Shown: one piece after another, positions 1-11,190 of the stretch
Numbering within the stretch: position 1 is the first letter of the stretch
How the letters are laid out: each line of letters starts with the position of its first letter
From: Legionella qingyii
Lineage (GTDB): Bacteria; Pseudomonadota; Gammaproteobacteria; Legionellales; Legionellaceae
Direction: 5' to 3'
Assembly: GCF_003184185.1 (NCBI RefSeq)
Contig: NZ_QHJG01000009.1
Coordinates: 73,519 to 137,518 of the forward strand
Length of the DNA: 64,000 bases
The notes under the pieces: model-generated
Told to the model about the DNA's origin: nothing
What the model saw: only the letters and a program-made list of their open reading frames with translations
Database searches by the model: none
Program-made: the position numbers and the translations under genes

Positions 1-266
1 CGTAGCCACGTATTGCGGCGAGACTATGGGCCTTAAAATAAGCGATGTTATCTTTACGGACATGGACAGGTTGTTTTCTTTTATGGGAGTAGTGTAAGTG
101 GTACTGCTTAGCGAAGTCGTCGTTAAACTCGTCAAACTTAGGTGCTAAGTAAAACTGCACTAAACTAACGTGGTTTACCCTATTGGACTACGGGATTTGC
201 GAGTTCAAGAGCGTGTTGCTTGAGTAACTGACCTATCTCGAGTAGTGACGTATGACGATAAAAGTA
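1..266. CDS. RpiB/LacA/LacB-family sugar-phosphate isomerase, partial [M+]
   Basis: The start ATG is at 266, with GGAGTAGTTAGTCG just upstream. About 88 residues are visible before the window edge cuts the gene. The N-terminus MKIAVCSDE resembles the MKIAIGSDH start of RpiB/LacAB isomerases. FFCWTGTGISIVANKIPGIR matches the family's conserved Cys-containing loop, usually CGTGIG.S..AN. The change from SDH to SDE suggests a divergent member rather than a housekeeping ribose-5-phosphate isomerase. It lies 45 bp behind the ATP-grasp gene in the same direction, probably in the same operon. The substrate cannot be told from the visible part. Confidence 0.82.
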
Positions 267-311
267 GCTGATTGATGAGGAAACTATAGTTTATAACCTC
301 TAATTTAAATA

Positions 312-1448
312 AATGTCTAAAAGTTAAGGTAATTTTAGTTATAGTATGCAACTTCGTCCTATTTTAGGGAAGGCGTGAGACTATCGAGATGTTTCATGTA
401 ATTCGTAGTAGTCGTATGAGAAGTCGAATTTGTTACCTATTCGAAATACAAAGTTATACAGTACACGAGAAGCTATTAGAAATTACTTAACTGCACCTAA
501 AAAGTCATATATAAAGTTTGTTACCTCGTAGTAAGGGACGGGGTTGTACTTTCCGACGTATACAACGTATAATCCATATAGTATGACAGAAACCGGTGAG
601 TTTTACCATACGGTTAGTTAGAATAGTCATTCGTCTACTTCAGGTGACCAATGGGCGCCTAATGTGAGATTTTGTATACGGAACAGCAAGTAGTTTTATT
701 TTAGTTTCCGTTAAACCGGTGACTTAACTTTGGCAAACGTTTTATGGAATTATTTGAGTCAATAGCCAAATTAAAGACGCCCAAGTTTCATATAAGGACA
801 TCTCGCCGGTCGAACTATAAATCTCACTATCGTGCTAACTTAATTATGGAGTGGGAATACTCGTTATCATATTCACGACATAAGAAAAGGAACTTATTTC
901 ACAACTCGTTATATTCCGAGTAATTAACATTCTAAACGATACTGAAAACCACTGCCAAATTATTCACATGCGCTCGGTTTTGCTCTCTTATGGCCGAAAT
1001 CATGGTTAGGATATAGGAACCCCTCTACGAGGAACAGAAATAGACATAATTAATTGGTCGAAACCCCACGACAATTTGGTATAAGTGATTGCTCCACCAA
1101 TTTACGCATAAATAGCACGTTAACTAAGTCAGCAAGTTTTCTAAGTGTTTTATAGAACCATACGAAACTATTAAGAAGTATCGGAACCGAATATACTTTT
1201 TAGAGGAGTGTACATCCTTATTAGTCTAGATAAAATACAACTTAATGATAAAGAAATTAACGGAAATTTTTTCGACAGTCCAGAACCAAGCCGAATCCTT
1301 ATTGTTTTACGAAGAAATGAGGAAATTGTTTAGCGCGCTCGCCTATTTCGTACGAGAGCCGTGGTATTTGGAGTATAGGGACTAATTACTCCGACGCGTA
1401 TTATAGGTATCATCGGCCGCGGGATGGAGGTCATTGATTTTAGAAGTA
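312..1448. CDS. ATP-grasp family ligase [M+]
   Basis: 378 residues starting at ATG 1448 after GGAAGTGATGTAA. The N-terminus MKILVTGGRAPATMDIMRSL is the Rossmann-like pre-ATP-grasp fold seen in carbamoyl-phosphate-synthase-like ATP-grasp proteins. IIPTCEE, VLKPVFSRFGSRT and FILMNDKAYVLECNPRV follow the order of the family's nucleotide and metal-binding segments; the final ECNPR supplies the metal ligands. Such enzymes join a carboxylate, activated as acyl-phosphate, to an amine or thiol. It sits 105 bp downstream of the NRPS-like gene, suggesting it modifies or extends that product. Exact substrates are unknown. Confidence 0.88.
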
Positions 1449-1553
1449 AATGTAGTGAAGGAAATTTGGTTAATTAGATGGAACGTTTAGGTCGTAAATT
1501 ATATTTTCTATTTCTATAAAACGGAGTCAAGAGGAATCATGCTATTATAAGAA

Positions 1554-4500
1554 AATTTATTAAAAACTGTCTACAAATATTTTTAATATGCCGCAACGTG
1601 CTTGATTATTGGCGAGATTAAGTAATCTTTTTTGTTATACTACGACGCCTCTTTAGTAAAACCATTAGTCAAGTAATTAGTACATTCGGTAAACGTACCT
1701 TAGAGGTGGGTACAGCGGTTTTCATCGTACTAATAGTTATTGAAGTTCTCCATTGCTATTATGCAATCGTTTATTAACCGCTTAAACGCGATTATTTAGT
1801 AGTACTGGCAGATACAAAAATAGTTAGTTAAGTCTTCGTCCCAGACCATCAAAAAACATTAGTTGAAAAGGTAATTAACAATTTCCGTTGAGTCAGTTTA
1901 TTTATTTTATAAAGCCATAGTATATTCTTCCTTCTTGACGTCTATTGAGTGGTGCGTTTAACTAAAGAACGGGAAAACTGAGACTATGATGTATACGTCG
2001 ATTGAGTAATACAAGAAGTAGGTTTTTTATGAAGACAAAATACTCGCAATGATGCCGAACACTCTATGGGAGTTAACGATTATTTTGTAAAAGTTAAAGT
2101 CGGTTAAGTTACGCTACTGGTGCTTAAAAACAAACAACTAGAAAAGAGGAGTCCATTTGTTCGTTTGGTAGAAGAGCTACAAAGCGATTTAGTGGTGAAA
2201 CTATGTATGCAAGAGGACCTTTTTTTCCTAGTAGGTATTTTATAAATGAACAATTGACTCCAAGCAAATTTATTGGTTGAGGTTGTAATGTTGGTCGTTA
2301 TATTTAAAGAGGGAGAAGACGCTCAGACTGACCAAATTCAAGCGACAAGTTTGTTATCTACGCACATAAACGACGCCCTTATGGTTACCCCTGTGACGGC
2401 ACTTCTAGGAAACAATGTAGTTTAACTACTTGGTATGTCGGTTGTCATCAAAGTCAGCCGGGCATAAGTAATTTATAAGCTTGCCGTCCATAGAAAAGTT
2501 GTTAACTAACTCGATTAAATGTTCCGTTTAGAAGCGGCGGTTGATGGTTGCAATTAACTACGGGGTTCGAGTATCCATTTTCCGAATAGTAAGCGTTTAC
2601 CCTACCTCAATCGAAATTTTTCAATTAGCAAACGAAACATTCATACAGAAAATTACAATGGCACAATTACCCGAGTCCCTAATTGTAGTTTGATGGCGGA
2701 CTGTCATTACCATTTTTTTCACTGCAGTGACAATTTAGCTTCCGTTACGAACATTTATTACGGCATACTATTCCAACTAATAATAAGGCTATACAGAATT
2801 TACGGGTTCTGTTTATTAAGTTATTAACTGGTACTAATTAGTACTGCGGGAATCCGCACGGGCACCTTGGACTACACATTTATTATATTCGGTTGACTCA
2901 ATCGCTCAAAGGTAACGAAGAGCCGCAAAACCTCGATTATTAAACATTACCTTATACTCATGAATTAGGACCTATTACGACAAAATTATTTCGTTTGAGA
3001 AGTACTTAGTGATTACGTCCAACCCGTAGAAGGTTATTGCGATTTTGGGTTCGCTACCCACTAAAATATAGTTAACCTTATATTCGACGTGGATTTATGG
3101 TCGTTCGCTCGTATCTTGTTTAGTATAGAAGTAAAGAACCATTTATTTATCGTTGAAATAGGGGTGTAGGATGTGGATATAGCCTTTTCTTTGACCGTTA
3201 AAGGTTTTGTGCTACTGAGTTAACAAACATTCAATATCAAACACGAAAACTTTAGTTTCGTACGAATACTCTTACAAGATAACTCGAGAGGTTATAAAAA
3301 CATTTTTAACAAAAAAGAACTCCTTTAAGTTGGTTCCATAACAATATATGTCCGGTGTCACATAGCGTTATTCCATTTAACAATAGACCTTGTTCGAGTC
3401 CGAGCGGTTGGTTAAAAAATTTAACTAACCGGTTTACCCATGTACAAAGTTCACACCGTACGCGCAAACTCTGTCTCTTCGTTTACCAACAACGTGACAA
3501 TACAAGGCAGTGTTATTCTTGTTATCCGCGTTATCCTTGTAATTAACCGTTTTTTTTAGGTAGCTACCGAAATGTCAGGACAAGGTTTAATTCTAGACTA
3601 TTTAGTTAGCTATCAAAGCTATGTTAAGGTCTGTAGTACATGACTAAAAAAAATAAAACTATCATTTAATTTCGCAATTCGTCCTGAAAATTGTTCCTGT
3701 TTCCGTTTACTACATTTATTCGTAGTATGCAAGGTTATACGTCAAGTAAAACTGTTGATTCAACGAACTGATATAGTGTTATTTACCAGCTGGTCAGGGG
3801 AGGGAAAAAACGGAGTTATTTTTATCCTAAACTTTTTAAACGACATCATAAACGAAGTTGTACTACTGCGTTTAGATGACCTTAGTATTTCGCTCGGAAA
3901 AGTCGTGGATCGAGTCGTGACAAGAGATTATTATAAACTGTTTAGAAGCGCTAATAGCGTAATTGAAAAGGTCTTTCGCAATGAAATACGGTATTTATTA
4001 CTCACACTCGTCTCGGCAACAATGGACAACCACGTTACGTTAAGTTACCTTTTAAGCCTGCTATAAGTTAAAAGGAAAAAACGTATTCTTTAAGTATCAG
4101 GCAGTAACAGTCTAGACATGGTTAGTTACCGAAAAAAGAGGTGCGAGCTTTTTAGAGGAAGTGGGTTACCATATTTGGGTATGGTAGGTAATGAGGTACT
4201 TTCCGTGCCTTGTGGTTTTTTACAGCAAAAGGAAACTATATCTATTAAACACAGCGTCTTACACTGCCAAGTTTGAATACAGGTACCTTGTTACTATCTG
4301 GAACCTATAACAAGGGTAGGGTAAGGTAGAAATATTGAACTCTTCGGAGCCTTAGATAACTAAAGAGACCCAGCAATATGGTTTAACTTAACTATATAGA
4401 ATTAAAACGAGCGTATACTTGTATACCTAACCGACTCGAGCGGACTTGTTAACGGAATAAGTCTCTACTGTGTAGGTGAACGCTCAAGTAGAGTTCATGG

Positions 4501-4604
4501 TTGACGTCACTTTTTCTCACCAAGTAACGTAGCGGTTGTTCTATGTCAAAAAGTGACCCACATTAACCTGCAACTTGAAAAAAACACATAACTACATTAC
4601 TGTA
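1554..4604. CDS. NRPS-like enzyme: condensation-like, adenylation, carrier domain [M+]
   Basis: 1016 residues. Residues 1-440 form a condensation-like acyltransferase domain with FHGVMDG at about 135-141, which keeps the second His and DG of HHxxxDG, and a later FMIPVDLR. An adenylation domain spans about 450-900, with YTSGSTGTPKG at 576, NEYGPTETT, YQSGD and the late Lys in NGKVDYKK. A carrier domain at about 930-1000 has the phosphopantetheine site GGDSMQ with Ser969. There is no thioesterase or reductase. Specificity residues read from FDLTV, LKLTP, VVGGED and NEYG...TTVG give D-L-T-K-V-G-E-V-G-K, close to remembered Asn/Asp codes. The start ATG 4604 lacks a clear ribosome site. It may release its product through the ATP-grasp partner. 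Confidence 0.93.
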
Positions 4605-4746
4605 TTTAGTTGTTATCTCTACGCTCGATAAAAACTTATTTGGGTTTAGACTCTCCAATTGTTAAAATGTAATTTTCGCTATAATTATGGTTGATTAGCA
4701 AGATAATGTAATGCATCTTGAAATTATATTTATACGCTATATAACG

Positions 4747-4780
4747 GGTCCTCAACGACAAAATAACTTGTGGACCCGAC
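4747..4780. repeat. GCCCAGG/CCTGGGC hairpin
   Basis: An inverted repeat with 7-bp arms follows the stop of the 197-residue orphan gene and precedes the NRPS-like gene. It shares the CCTGGG core with other intergenic palindromes in this window, so it may be a repeat copy, a transcript terminator, or both. No U-tract follows it. Confidence 0.5.
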
Positions 4781-4799
4781 ATCCAAATATCCATGATTT

Positions 4800-5393
4800 A
4801 TAAATACTACTAAAAGACGCGACGTATTAAACGCTTTTTTTAAGTCCAAACAAATTAGGGTATCTACGTTTTTAGACTCCATGAAATAGGGTTCTTGGGA
4901 GAAGGAGTTATGAACGTTGTTAATTGAGTTTGGGTCAAAAAAATAGTCGCAGGTTAGGGGTCGGTAATTATTTTGACTCAGGAGAATCTGCAAAACGACG
5001 TTATACCGGATCTCGATAACGACGGTTATTTATTCGTACACGGAGAAGTTTCTCGACTAACGTAAAAAAATCTAAGCTAAGCGAAAACTTTTGGGGAAGA
5101 AAAAGGTTTAAAACGGACTTGAACCGAAGGAGTTCTTGGTAAACAGGATTAACTATTAATCGAAGACGTAGTAGTTCGTAACGCCGACGAGATATTGTAA
5201 GGTACATGTAATTTATACGTATTCCTTTAAAAAATAAAGCAAAGTTAAATAACATTTATCGGCGGTTAAGTTTTATCATACGTTAAAGGAAAAATTCGTA
5301 AAGTAGAGGCCCAACTAATAAATGGGCCAAGCGGACGTAACGAAAATAAAAGAACCATTAAGAAAATTAGAAGGTTGCAAAATTTATCCGGTA
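4800..5393. CDS. Orphan soluble protein, Legionella-type [M+]
   Basis: 197 residues from ATG 5393 after AGGAGAG. Start MAYLKRWKIKRITKKIKAMQ is strongly basic. The rest is helical, with alternating YAYLMYMECYRAAAMLDDAE and HAYLLAAIALGHIAAKRLRG segments that look like tetratricopeptide or Sel1-type helical pairs. No signal peptide, membrane segment or catalytic motif is visible. It lies 18 bp behind the membrane-protein gene and is probably co-transcribed with it. I do not recognise the family, and the TPR-like reading is only an inference from helix spacing. Confidence 0.8.
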
Positions 5394-5411
5394 TTTGAGA
5401 GGACGGTAAAT

Positions 5412-5870
5412 GATACTACAATAGACCTAGTTTATAACATTATTTTTTTAGCGATAATGTTAGTTCTAGTAGTTTGGTTCTTAGAAATCAGGTTTTGGTC
5501 GCCTAAGAAAATAAAGGAAGGGTTAAACAAATGATCCTCCTGAAAGAACGAGAAGAAATTACAAATTAAGACTGAATATTTCTAATAATAGTTATACTAA
5601 TCTATGTTTTATTCTTTAGTTAGGTCATTAATCCGATCCATGTTTTTTATAATTGGTTTGTTATTTGAACGATCTGGGTTGTGATATCAATATTAGTAGA
5701 ACGTTTCTTGAGTTTTCACAGTATTATTGAAGTCCTTGTAATATCAAATCAGGGGTTCGTTCTTTCCCATTATATATATTTGATTTCTTTTTATTAGGGT
5801 TCGTTTTTTGATTCGTTTAGTACGGATTCTATATCTCGAACGACAACGATGATTTAGCTAGAACAAGGTA
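5412..5870. CDS. Small inner-membrane protein, unknown function [M+]
   Basis: 152 residues from ATG 5870, preceded by AGGGGTGAT. Three membrane segments are visible: about 15-38 (YILGMICLVFCLGLFFFSLY), about 70-92 (FIVWLIFFVPSLITGLISYF) and a C-terminal one ending QYLIQITS. A charged cytoplasmic-type loop with KEEQESPPSK lies between the second and third. It is divergent from ppsR across about 130 bp. No motif identifies a function. The pairing with the following 197-residue gene suggests a two-gene unit. Confidence 0.8.
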
Positions 5871-5999
5871 TAGTGGGGATTTTATCGGAAAAGGAATTAA
5901 ATTCTATCGTCTACCTAAATTTATTCATGTGAACGACCACTATAATTGGTTAAGTAAAATTTTATCTTATATGTATTATAAAATTAATATCCCGTAATG

Positions 6000-6815
6000 T
6001 ACTTCGCAATACAAAAATACTAAAGGCTACCGTGTCCTTAATGACGACTTTGAAATCCGGTATCGAATTAATGGGTTAAACTTGTATGATTTAAACTCGC
6101 TGAGTGATAAGGGATACAACTAAGAAATTTTTTTCGCCTTGTACGACAACGCGTCTAATTAGTTCGGAAACTCCTTGTTCCGTAGTTTGGAGAACACAAA
6201 TGCTGAAACTAGCTAGGTCTTCAGTCTTTAATAAAATTTTTTCGTTTACGAGCGCATAAACTGAACAAATTATGAAAATAACCGGGGTACCTTCTCCTCG
6301 AATTACTTTTTAGAAGAATATGTCAGCCTTTTTGAGTACCACAACAATTGTCATTCGAGATAAACGTAGCTGAGCTTCGTTAGCTAAAACGTAATAGCGT
6401 ACTACTACCGCATTTTTGAGCCCCGATGCTGTTCCGTCTATAATAAGAATAACCACAAAGCGCAACACCCTTTTGTGGATCAACGAACATGTACCGTGAA
6501 GTTATACCTTAAAACCGACGTTTAATGGGAAAATGACTTCTTCTATAATAACCAAAATTTAATGGACTCCATGATTTCGGAATATTTTTATTTGACAAGC
6601 CTAACTGGTAACTAGGTGTCGCAAATGTTGTTTAGTCCCGTCTTGCGTCTGGATTGTCATTTATACGAAGGGGTCTTGTTACAGCGAACCTTCATTTCCT
6701 TCACCTTCGGTACATAGTTTTCCTTTTCTAAAGCATATAATTAAGCTGTTTTATAAGATAACTCCTTTATAGTTGGTTTTAGGAACGTCGTAGTCCCAAT
6801 GTTGCATTTTATACT
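6000..6815. CDS. ppsR: Phosphoenolpyruvate synthase regulatory protein (bifunctional kinase/phosphorylase) [M-]
   Basis: 271 residues from ATG 6000 after TAGGGCATTAC. The N-terminus KRYVFMISDGTGITAETLG and the C-terminal YASPEQC...INSTKYSIEEIS are characteristic of the DUF299/PpsR family, and the length matches. The family phosphorylates PEP synthase on Thr with ADP and reverses this with phosphate, switching gluconeogenesis. No ppsA gene is adjacent in the window, so its target must lie elsewhere. It is convergent with the chitinase-like gene, with a palindromic repeat between them. Confidence 0.93.
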
Positions 6816-6851
6816 CATCCAACGCAAAGGAGTAGGTATAAAATTACGTAG

Positions 6852-6880
6852 GACCCATCTCGCGTGCGTTTTGGGTCCTT
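6852..6880. repeat. CCTGGGT/ACCCAGG palindrome between convergent genes
   Basis: The inverted repeat CCTGGGT ... ACCCAGG with a short GC-rich loop lies between the ends of ppsR and the GH18 gene. It belongs to the same CCTGGGT family as copies near 10030, 17600 and 33670. In this position it could also stop transcription from both sides. Confidence 0.6.
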
Positions 6881-6909
6881 TAACTTGTTGTTGGCGTGCT
6901 CCACTCTTC

Positions 6910-8358
6910 AATTAGCCTTCTTGGTCCTTTTAGACGTAATGTTAGTATAGCTGATAGTAATCGATTTTTCCAGAATGTTGAGACTAACTATCATATAAAA
7001 TGACAACAGCGTAGACTATGTCGTCATAAAAAGGACCTCATGTAAACGGTTTATTATTGTGGAGGTGATAGAGAGACAACAGGTTCTTAAAATAGCTGGT
7101 TAACTAATCAGTCGACGTTAACGGGTAATTATAAAAATCCTATCCGCCCAACTAAATGAACTTTTGGTTTAACATAAAACCGTAATTATACTATAAACCG
7201 ACCATTTTTTCAATGAAAAGGCTACGATAGTTAACAATTTGACCCAAATGACTACGCGAGACGAAATTCGGTTAACCATATTAGAAAGTACATGCGTGAA
7301 TGAACTGGTCCGTTTAGATTTCCGGGTAATCGTATACCGCGTGTGTGTTGGCCTAATAGGGGTGTATCTAGTATCCAGTAGTTAGGGTACGATAGTTTCG
7401 CACTTTGCTAACGGAGTAGGAATAAACATTCGAGTATGGTATTAGGGAAGTTCAAAGGAAAGGTGGTTTCTGGAGGGAAACATAGCTACAGGCCTATAAA
7501 CAGAGGTCTATGCTTTGGCCATTAACCTGCTCGGGGATGCCCACCACTACGACATCATTTAAATTCTATAAAACGTAACCCTAATAAGTAATACCGTACG
7601 TTTTAACGTAGCTGAAATAGTTAACAAAATCCGTAGTGCATTCTACTAGGTCTTAAATAAGGTATGAAATACTCTAAAAATATTCAACCTGGAGGTCGTA
7701 ATTCATACGAAACCCGTTATAGTCAACTGGTAAGTGGTGAACATGATCCAGGGGTTCGTTGACGTATAACCAGACGTACGGTTTGAAGGAGTATCAGTTT
7801 TAGTTATGGTAGGTGTGGATTCAGTAAACGGTCAAAATGATTTAAAAGTATCCTACAAAAACGGAAATGTCGGACTAGCCCCAGACAACCCAGTCCTTTG
7901 GTTAGTATCTCGTGAACTAAAAATCGACTTCCACGACCCGGTGTTCGGAGAACACGAAGTAACTTCAATGTTGACATTAAGGTTGGTGGATGACGGTCTT
8001 TACAAACTTAGAAAAAGAGAAGTCTATTAAACTAACGTCTAAAATCACGTAATTTTCGGACTCGTGGAAACGGTAGTACTAGGCATTTCATTGGATTATA
8101 CGGACAACGACGATTTAATGGGACGACTATTAGCTAGTTCCAGCCGAATTGTTTACTTTTCTAATGGGCCAACTTTAATCCAAAAAAATCAAATTCGTTT
8201 AGCAATTGCATCGCGACTTCGACGAGTCCTCATAGTTCTTCGTTTATCTGTCTCTGCTGAAAAAGTAATCCATGTTGTAGTCGTACATGTCGTCTTTACC
8301 TTGTTAGTTTGTAGTTATACCGACTATTGTGTCTCTCTGTACAGAAAACATTAAAGTA
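6910..8358. CDS. Secreted GH18 family chitinase-like protein [M+]
   Basis: 482 residues from ATG 8358, with GGGAGAAGTA upstream. Residues 1-26 form a signal peptide with likely cleavage after AVHA. The GH18 signature DGIDFDYE lies at 183-190, so Glu190 is the predicted acid/base catalyst, and the substrate-assisting Asp188 is present. Earlier strands IFSFVKPTL and FLAVGGW, and MGLMTYDLCG later, fit the TIM barrel. It would cleave beta-1,4-GlcNAc polymers outside the cell or in the host vacuole. No chitin-binding or anchoring domain is visible. Several Cys pairs suggest disulfides. Confidence 0.9.
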
Positions 8359-8461
8359 ATGAAGAGGGTCCAATGAATCATCTATGGACTAATTTAATAT
8401 ATGTATATTGGCCCTATGCGTTTACACGATGAATAACTAAGTACCATTTAACTTAATTGCA

Positions 8462-8506
8462 ATACCTTGAGATCTATAATTATTAGATTACAAGGTATTG
8501 CAACTT
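8462..8506. terminator. Perfect 13-bp hairpin after prpD
   Basis: Arms AACGTTATGGAAC and GTTCCATAACGTT match perfectly around a loop of about 20 nt, between the stop of prpD and the chitinase-like gene. There is no U-run, so it could be a factor-independent pause or terminator, or an operator or RNA-stability element for the downstream gene. Confidence 0.5.
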
Positions 8507-8525
8507 AACTCCGGTATCTTTTCTT

Positions 8526-9974
8526 AATACTATGTTGGGTATTGACGTATTTTAGTAGGTGAAAGTAACGGCGTTCAAGTAAACATAGTGAGTAACGAAC
8601 GTATTAAGCAAGTTGTGCTAGACGTACTTTAACCCACGAATACAAGAAAAATTTAAACCTATTATTTTGTCCTTAAGGAAGGAGCGCAGACGCAAATACC
8701 GGTTAACCTATAAGGTGTCATTAGTTTAGTGAAAGCCATGGTAGAAATTTATACTAAAACTATGACAAACGTTAGCTTGCAAAAAGGCCTAGCACCATGA
8801 GTGCTCTTTTTGCAAGTAAAAGTCATTGTACGTAAAAAAGTGCATTACGTAGATAGGACCCTAGACGCCGCTACAGTAAAAGTATTACAAGACGGAAATT
8901 TAGTGGTTTATTATTTGGCTATCGTTGGTATATGACATTTGTTACTAGAGATAGTCGACCTAACACGTTTCGTGGAACAAATGACTATTAAGCTTAACGT
9001 CTAAGTACCCAATGATTTAGTTAAGCTCGTTATAGTAGTTTTGCTACAAAGTGTTACCCTACGTCGTAATGTCGTGTGAGTTGTCGTCAGACACGTACTT
9101 TAAGTCGTCCTATTCTATTGAATTTATTTTGTAAAAGGTATTGTATTGACGGTATTCCTGCAACTTTGAATTTATAAAAAAACAGTTTTTCGTGTAGTAT
9201 CTTAGGGGTCCATCCTTGCGAATTACGTGAACCTATTGGGTAAAGAGGCCGAAATCGTTAATTACGATTGGCATGACGAGAACTGCATCGTAGGGGACGG
9301 CGGGTACTAAAAGAACTTGGTCGTAACCCTCGTACAGATATTCAAGACTCCGAAACCGGTAGCTGTTTTTGAACTCTATTTCAAGAATTGTAGTATAGAG
9401 ATAGACGTGGTTTCTCGACTCGTCGTTGTCGTCGTGATCGTTGAAATTGATTTTTCTGTACTAGGTCTGGTTGAGCCAACTTTGACAAAAGGTTTCGGTT
9501 TGTCGGAACTTAAAGTACGCGGAATTAGTACCGTCATTCGTGTAGGACGTAATTTTAACCACGAAATGGGCATCATGTTAAAACGGCCGTGTATATTAGA
9601 CGATGACGTTCTTATCGTGGATTTAACAGTCTTCCTACGGGGGTGAGACGTCGTTCGGTACACAGTAATTTTAGGTCGGTCGCATAGTATCGTGGCTATA
9701 ACTTACGTCGGACTTATCCCAGATCGAGTATAGGACATGGTCCATGTGCACGAGGAGGTTGTTCTCATCGTGGCCCTTGTTGACCCGGGTTTTCAAACCA
9801 TGTAAGTCCTTTTAAATTGCGGTTTTATGGTGTAGGGTTGCATAGGTACTCTGTATTTGCACGACAGAGTATTCGGTTTCGCGATAGTTAAAAGAACAAA
9901 TCGTGTATTAGGCGTTATAGTTAGTATTGGACTAGCATTAGTCCGAATTACAATAGAAGATGTATTGACACGTA
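8526..9974. CDS. prpD: 2-Methylcitrate dehydratase [M+]
   Basis: 482 residues, the usual PrpD length, from ATG 9974 after AAGAGGTTATT. The N-terminus HSYVEDNIKPDYDQVMIDIA and internal NERFSREYHDPEKRSIANS fit PrpD. It converts 2-methylcitrate to 2-methyl-cis-aconitate in the cytosolic methylcitrate cycle that detoxifies propionyl-CoA from odd-chain fatty acids, Val, Ile, Met or Thr. It follows prpC by about 97 bp, and a GC-rich palindromic repeat sits in that gap. Its own ribosome site is good. Confidence 0.93.
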
Positions 9975-10014
9975 TTATTGGAGAACATAGATTATTACAA
10001 GAGTAATCTTTCGT

Positions 10015-10047
10015 AAGGGCCCGATACAAACTGTCGTGGGTCCGATG
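10015..10047. repeat. GTAGCCTGGGTGC...GCCCGGG repeat between prpC and prpD
   Basis: A GC-rich element reading TAGCCTGGGTGC then AGCCCGGGAAT lies inside the prp transcription unit. It resembles the copies at 33658-33692 and 40154-40189. It is bracketed by AT-rich sequence and lies 40 bp before the prpD ribosome site. Confidence 0.65.
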
Positions 10048-10071
10048 TAAGTTTAATGTACATAATTAATT

Positions 10072-11190
10072 GATGGGAGAGCAGAGTTATCGACCTTTAA
10101 AAACCCCAAGCCCAGGTCATATAAGTCTACATCCAGAATAGTTGAACAATAAGCGAGAAACGAGTTTATGTACACGACGGGTAGGACACTATGCGCTGTA
10201 TTGTTTTTACCCACACTTGTTCTTACATCCTTATGGCGTCATCACCATACGGCTTCGTGATATTTTTAGATTTAATCCCTTATTAAAGAAAAGTAAGGTG
10301 TAATGAAGAAGTTACGCAAGACTCTACACCATATTTTCTTCTAGCGGGAATCGAAGTGGGTTAGCCTTACTGGTAAAAAACTACTACAGTCTTGCACCCA
10401 GTGACCACCATATATGAGCTACAGGTTTAGGGTAATATTCCCGAAATAGTACGTTGTAAAAAAACTCTAGTCAAAGTCGAACTAGACCTGATAATTTTGC
10501 AGGATATTCGAGGTAACGACGAAGTAAACGGGGTGGCACATTTCCTGGCGCATTACATGGTTATCGCGAGCATTAACGCCTCATTTTTAGTCGGTCACAA
10601 CGACGTCACTGGGCACGTCGTTTTCATCTCCGTAATTTAAGTACGAGTCGTATATTTTAGTTTCTTTGTAAGTAGTAGACTCGAAGCTAAAATGAACCGA
10701 ATACAGGTACATTATTTCGTTCTTTTACTCGTGGATAACAAACGAGTAGTGAATTCGGTCTTTAAAGAAACAACACTTTTACGGTACGTATGGTCATCGT
10801 GTAATAGGGACCTTTATTTCGGTCGTCGGCTAGACGTTATAGTATAACAAGACTTTTTAATAAAAGACCAAGTTAACATGGGTTTTTACTTGTTCGCCAA
10901 GAATCTTGTAGGTACCCTACACATAAAAATCCTTAATTAAATTCATGCCAAAAATTTCATAGACCGTTACAAAATTCTGATTGGTCAGAAAAACATATGA
11001 GTAGGTTAAGGAAAACTCATCCATCAAAAGGTATTTTGTTATTTATCCGTTGGAGAAGTTTGCATCGTATAAGACGGTTTAGTAGTTAACTCATCGGAGA
11101 CATTAAGTTTGGGAAGGGACGATCAGGTTGACATGTTTAACGACTAACTGGACGTTGTTGAGGCCGATTTGGCGGCGAAAATTGTGAGTA
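10072..11190. CDS. prpC: 2-Methylcitrate synthase [M+]
   Basis: 372 residues from ATG 11190 after GGAGGAAGACA. The start SVKSGGLAGVVAGQSAICTV is characteristic of PrpC, and the C-terminus IRPTSEYTGPE shows the conserved Arg-Pro loop of the citrate synthase family. It condenses propionyl-CoA with oxaloacetate. It overlaps the end of prpB by 11 bases, so the two are translationally coupled. Confidence 0.94.

Noticed and set aside
5322..5534. Printed-strand 70-codon ORF with a hydrophobic stretch that looks like a small membrane protein
   Set aside because: It is the mirrored shadow of the two small genes at 4800-5393 and 5412-5870; the apparent membrane helix comes from the mirrored hydrophobic codons.
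8249..8458. Open frame in the M- reading ending at 8458 next to the hairpin
   Set aside because: It overlaps the signal-peptide end of the GH18 gene, has no ribosome site, and its sequence looks like a shadow.
8771..8813. Inverted repeat with A and T runs that resembles a terminator
   Set aside because: It lies inside the prpD coding sequence (NERFSREYHDPEKRS); pairing here is incidental.
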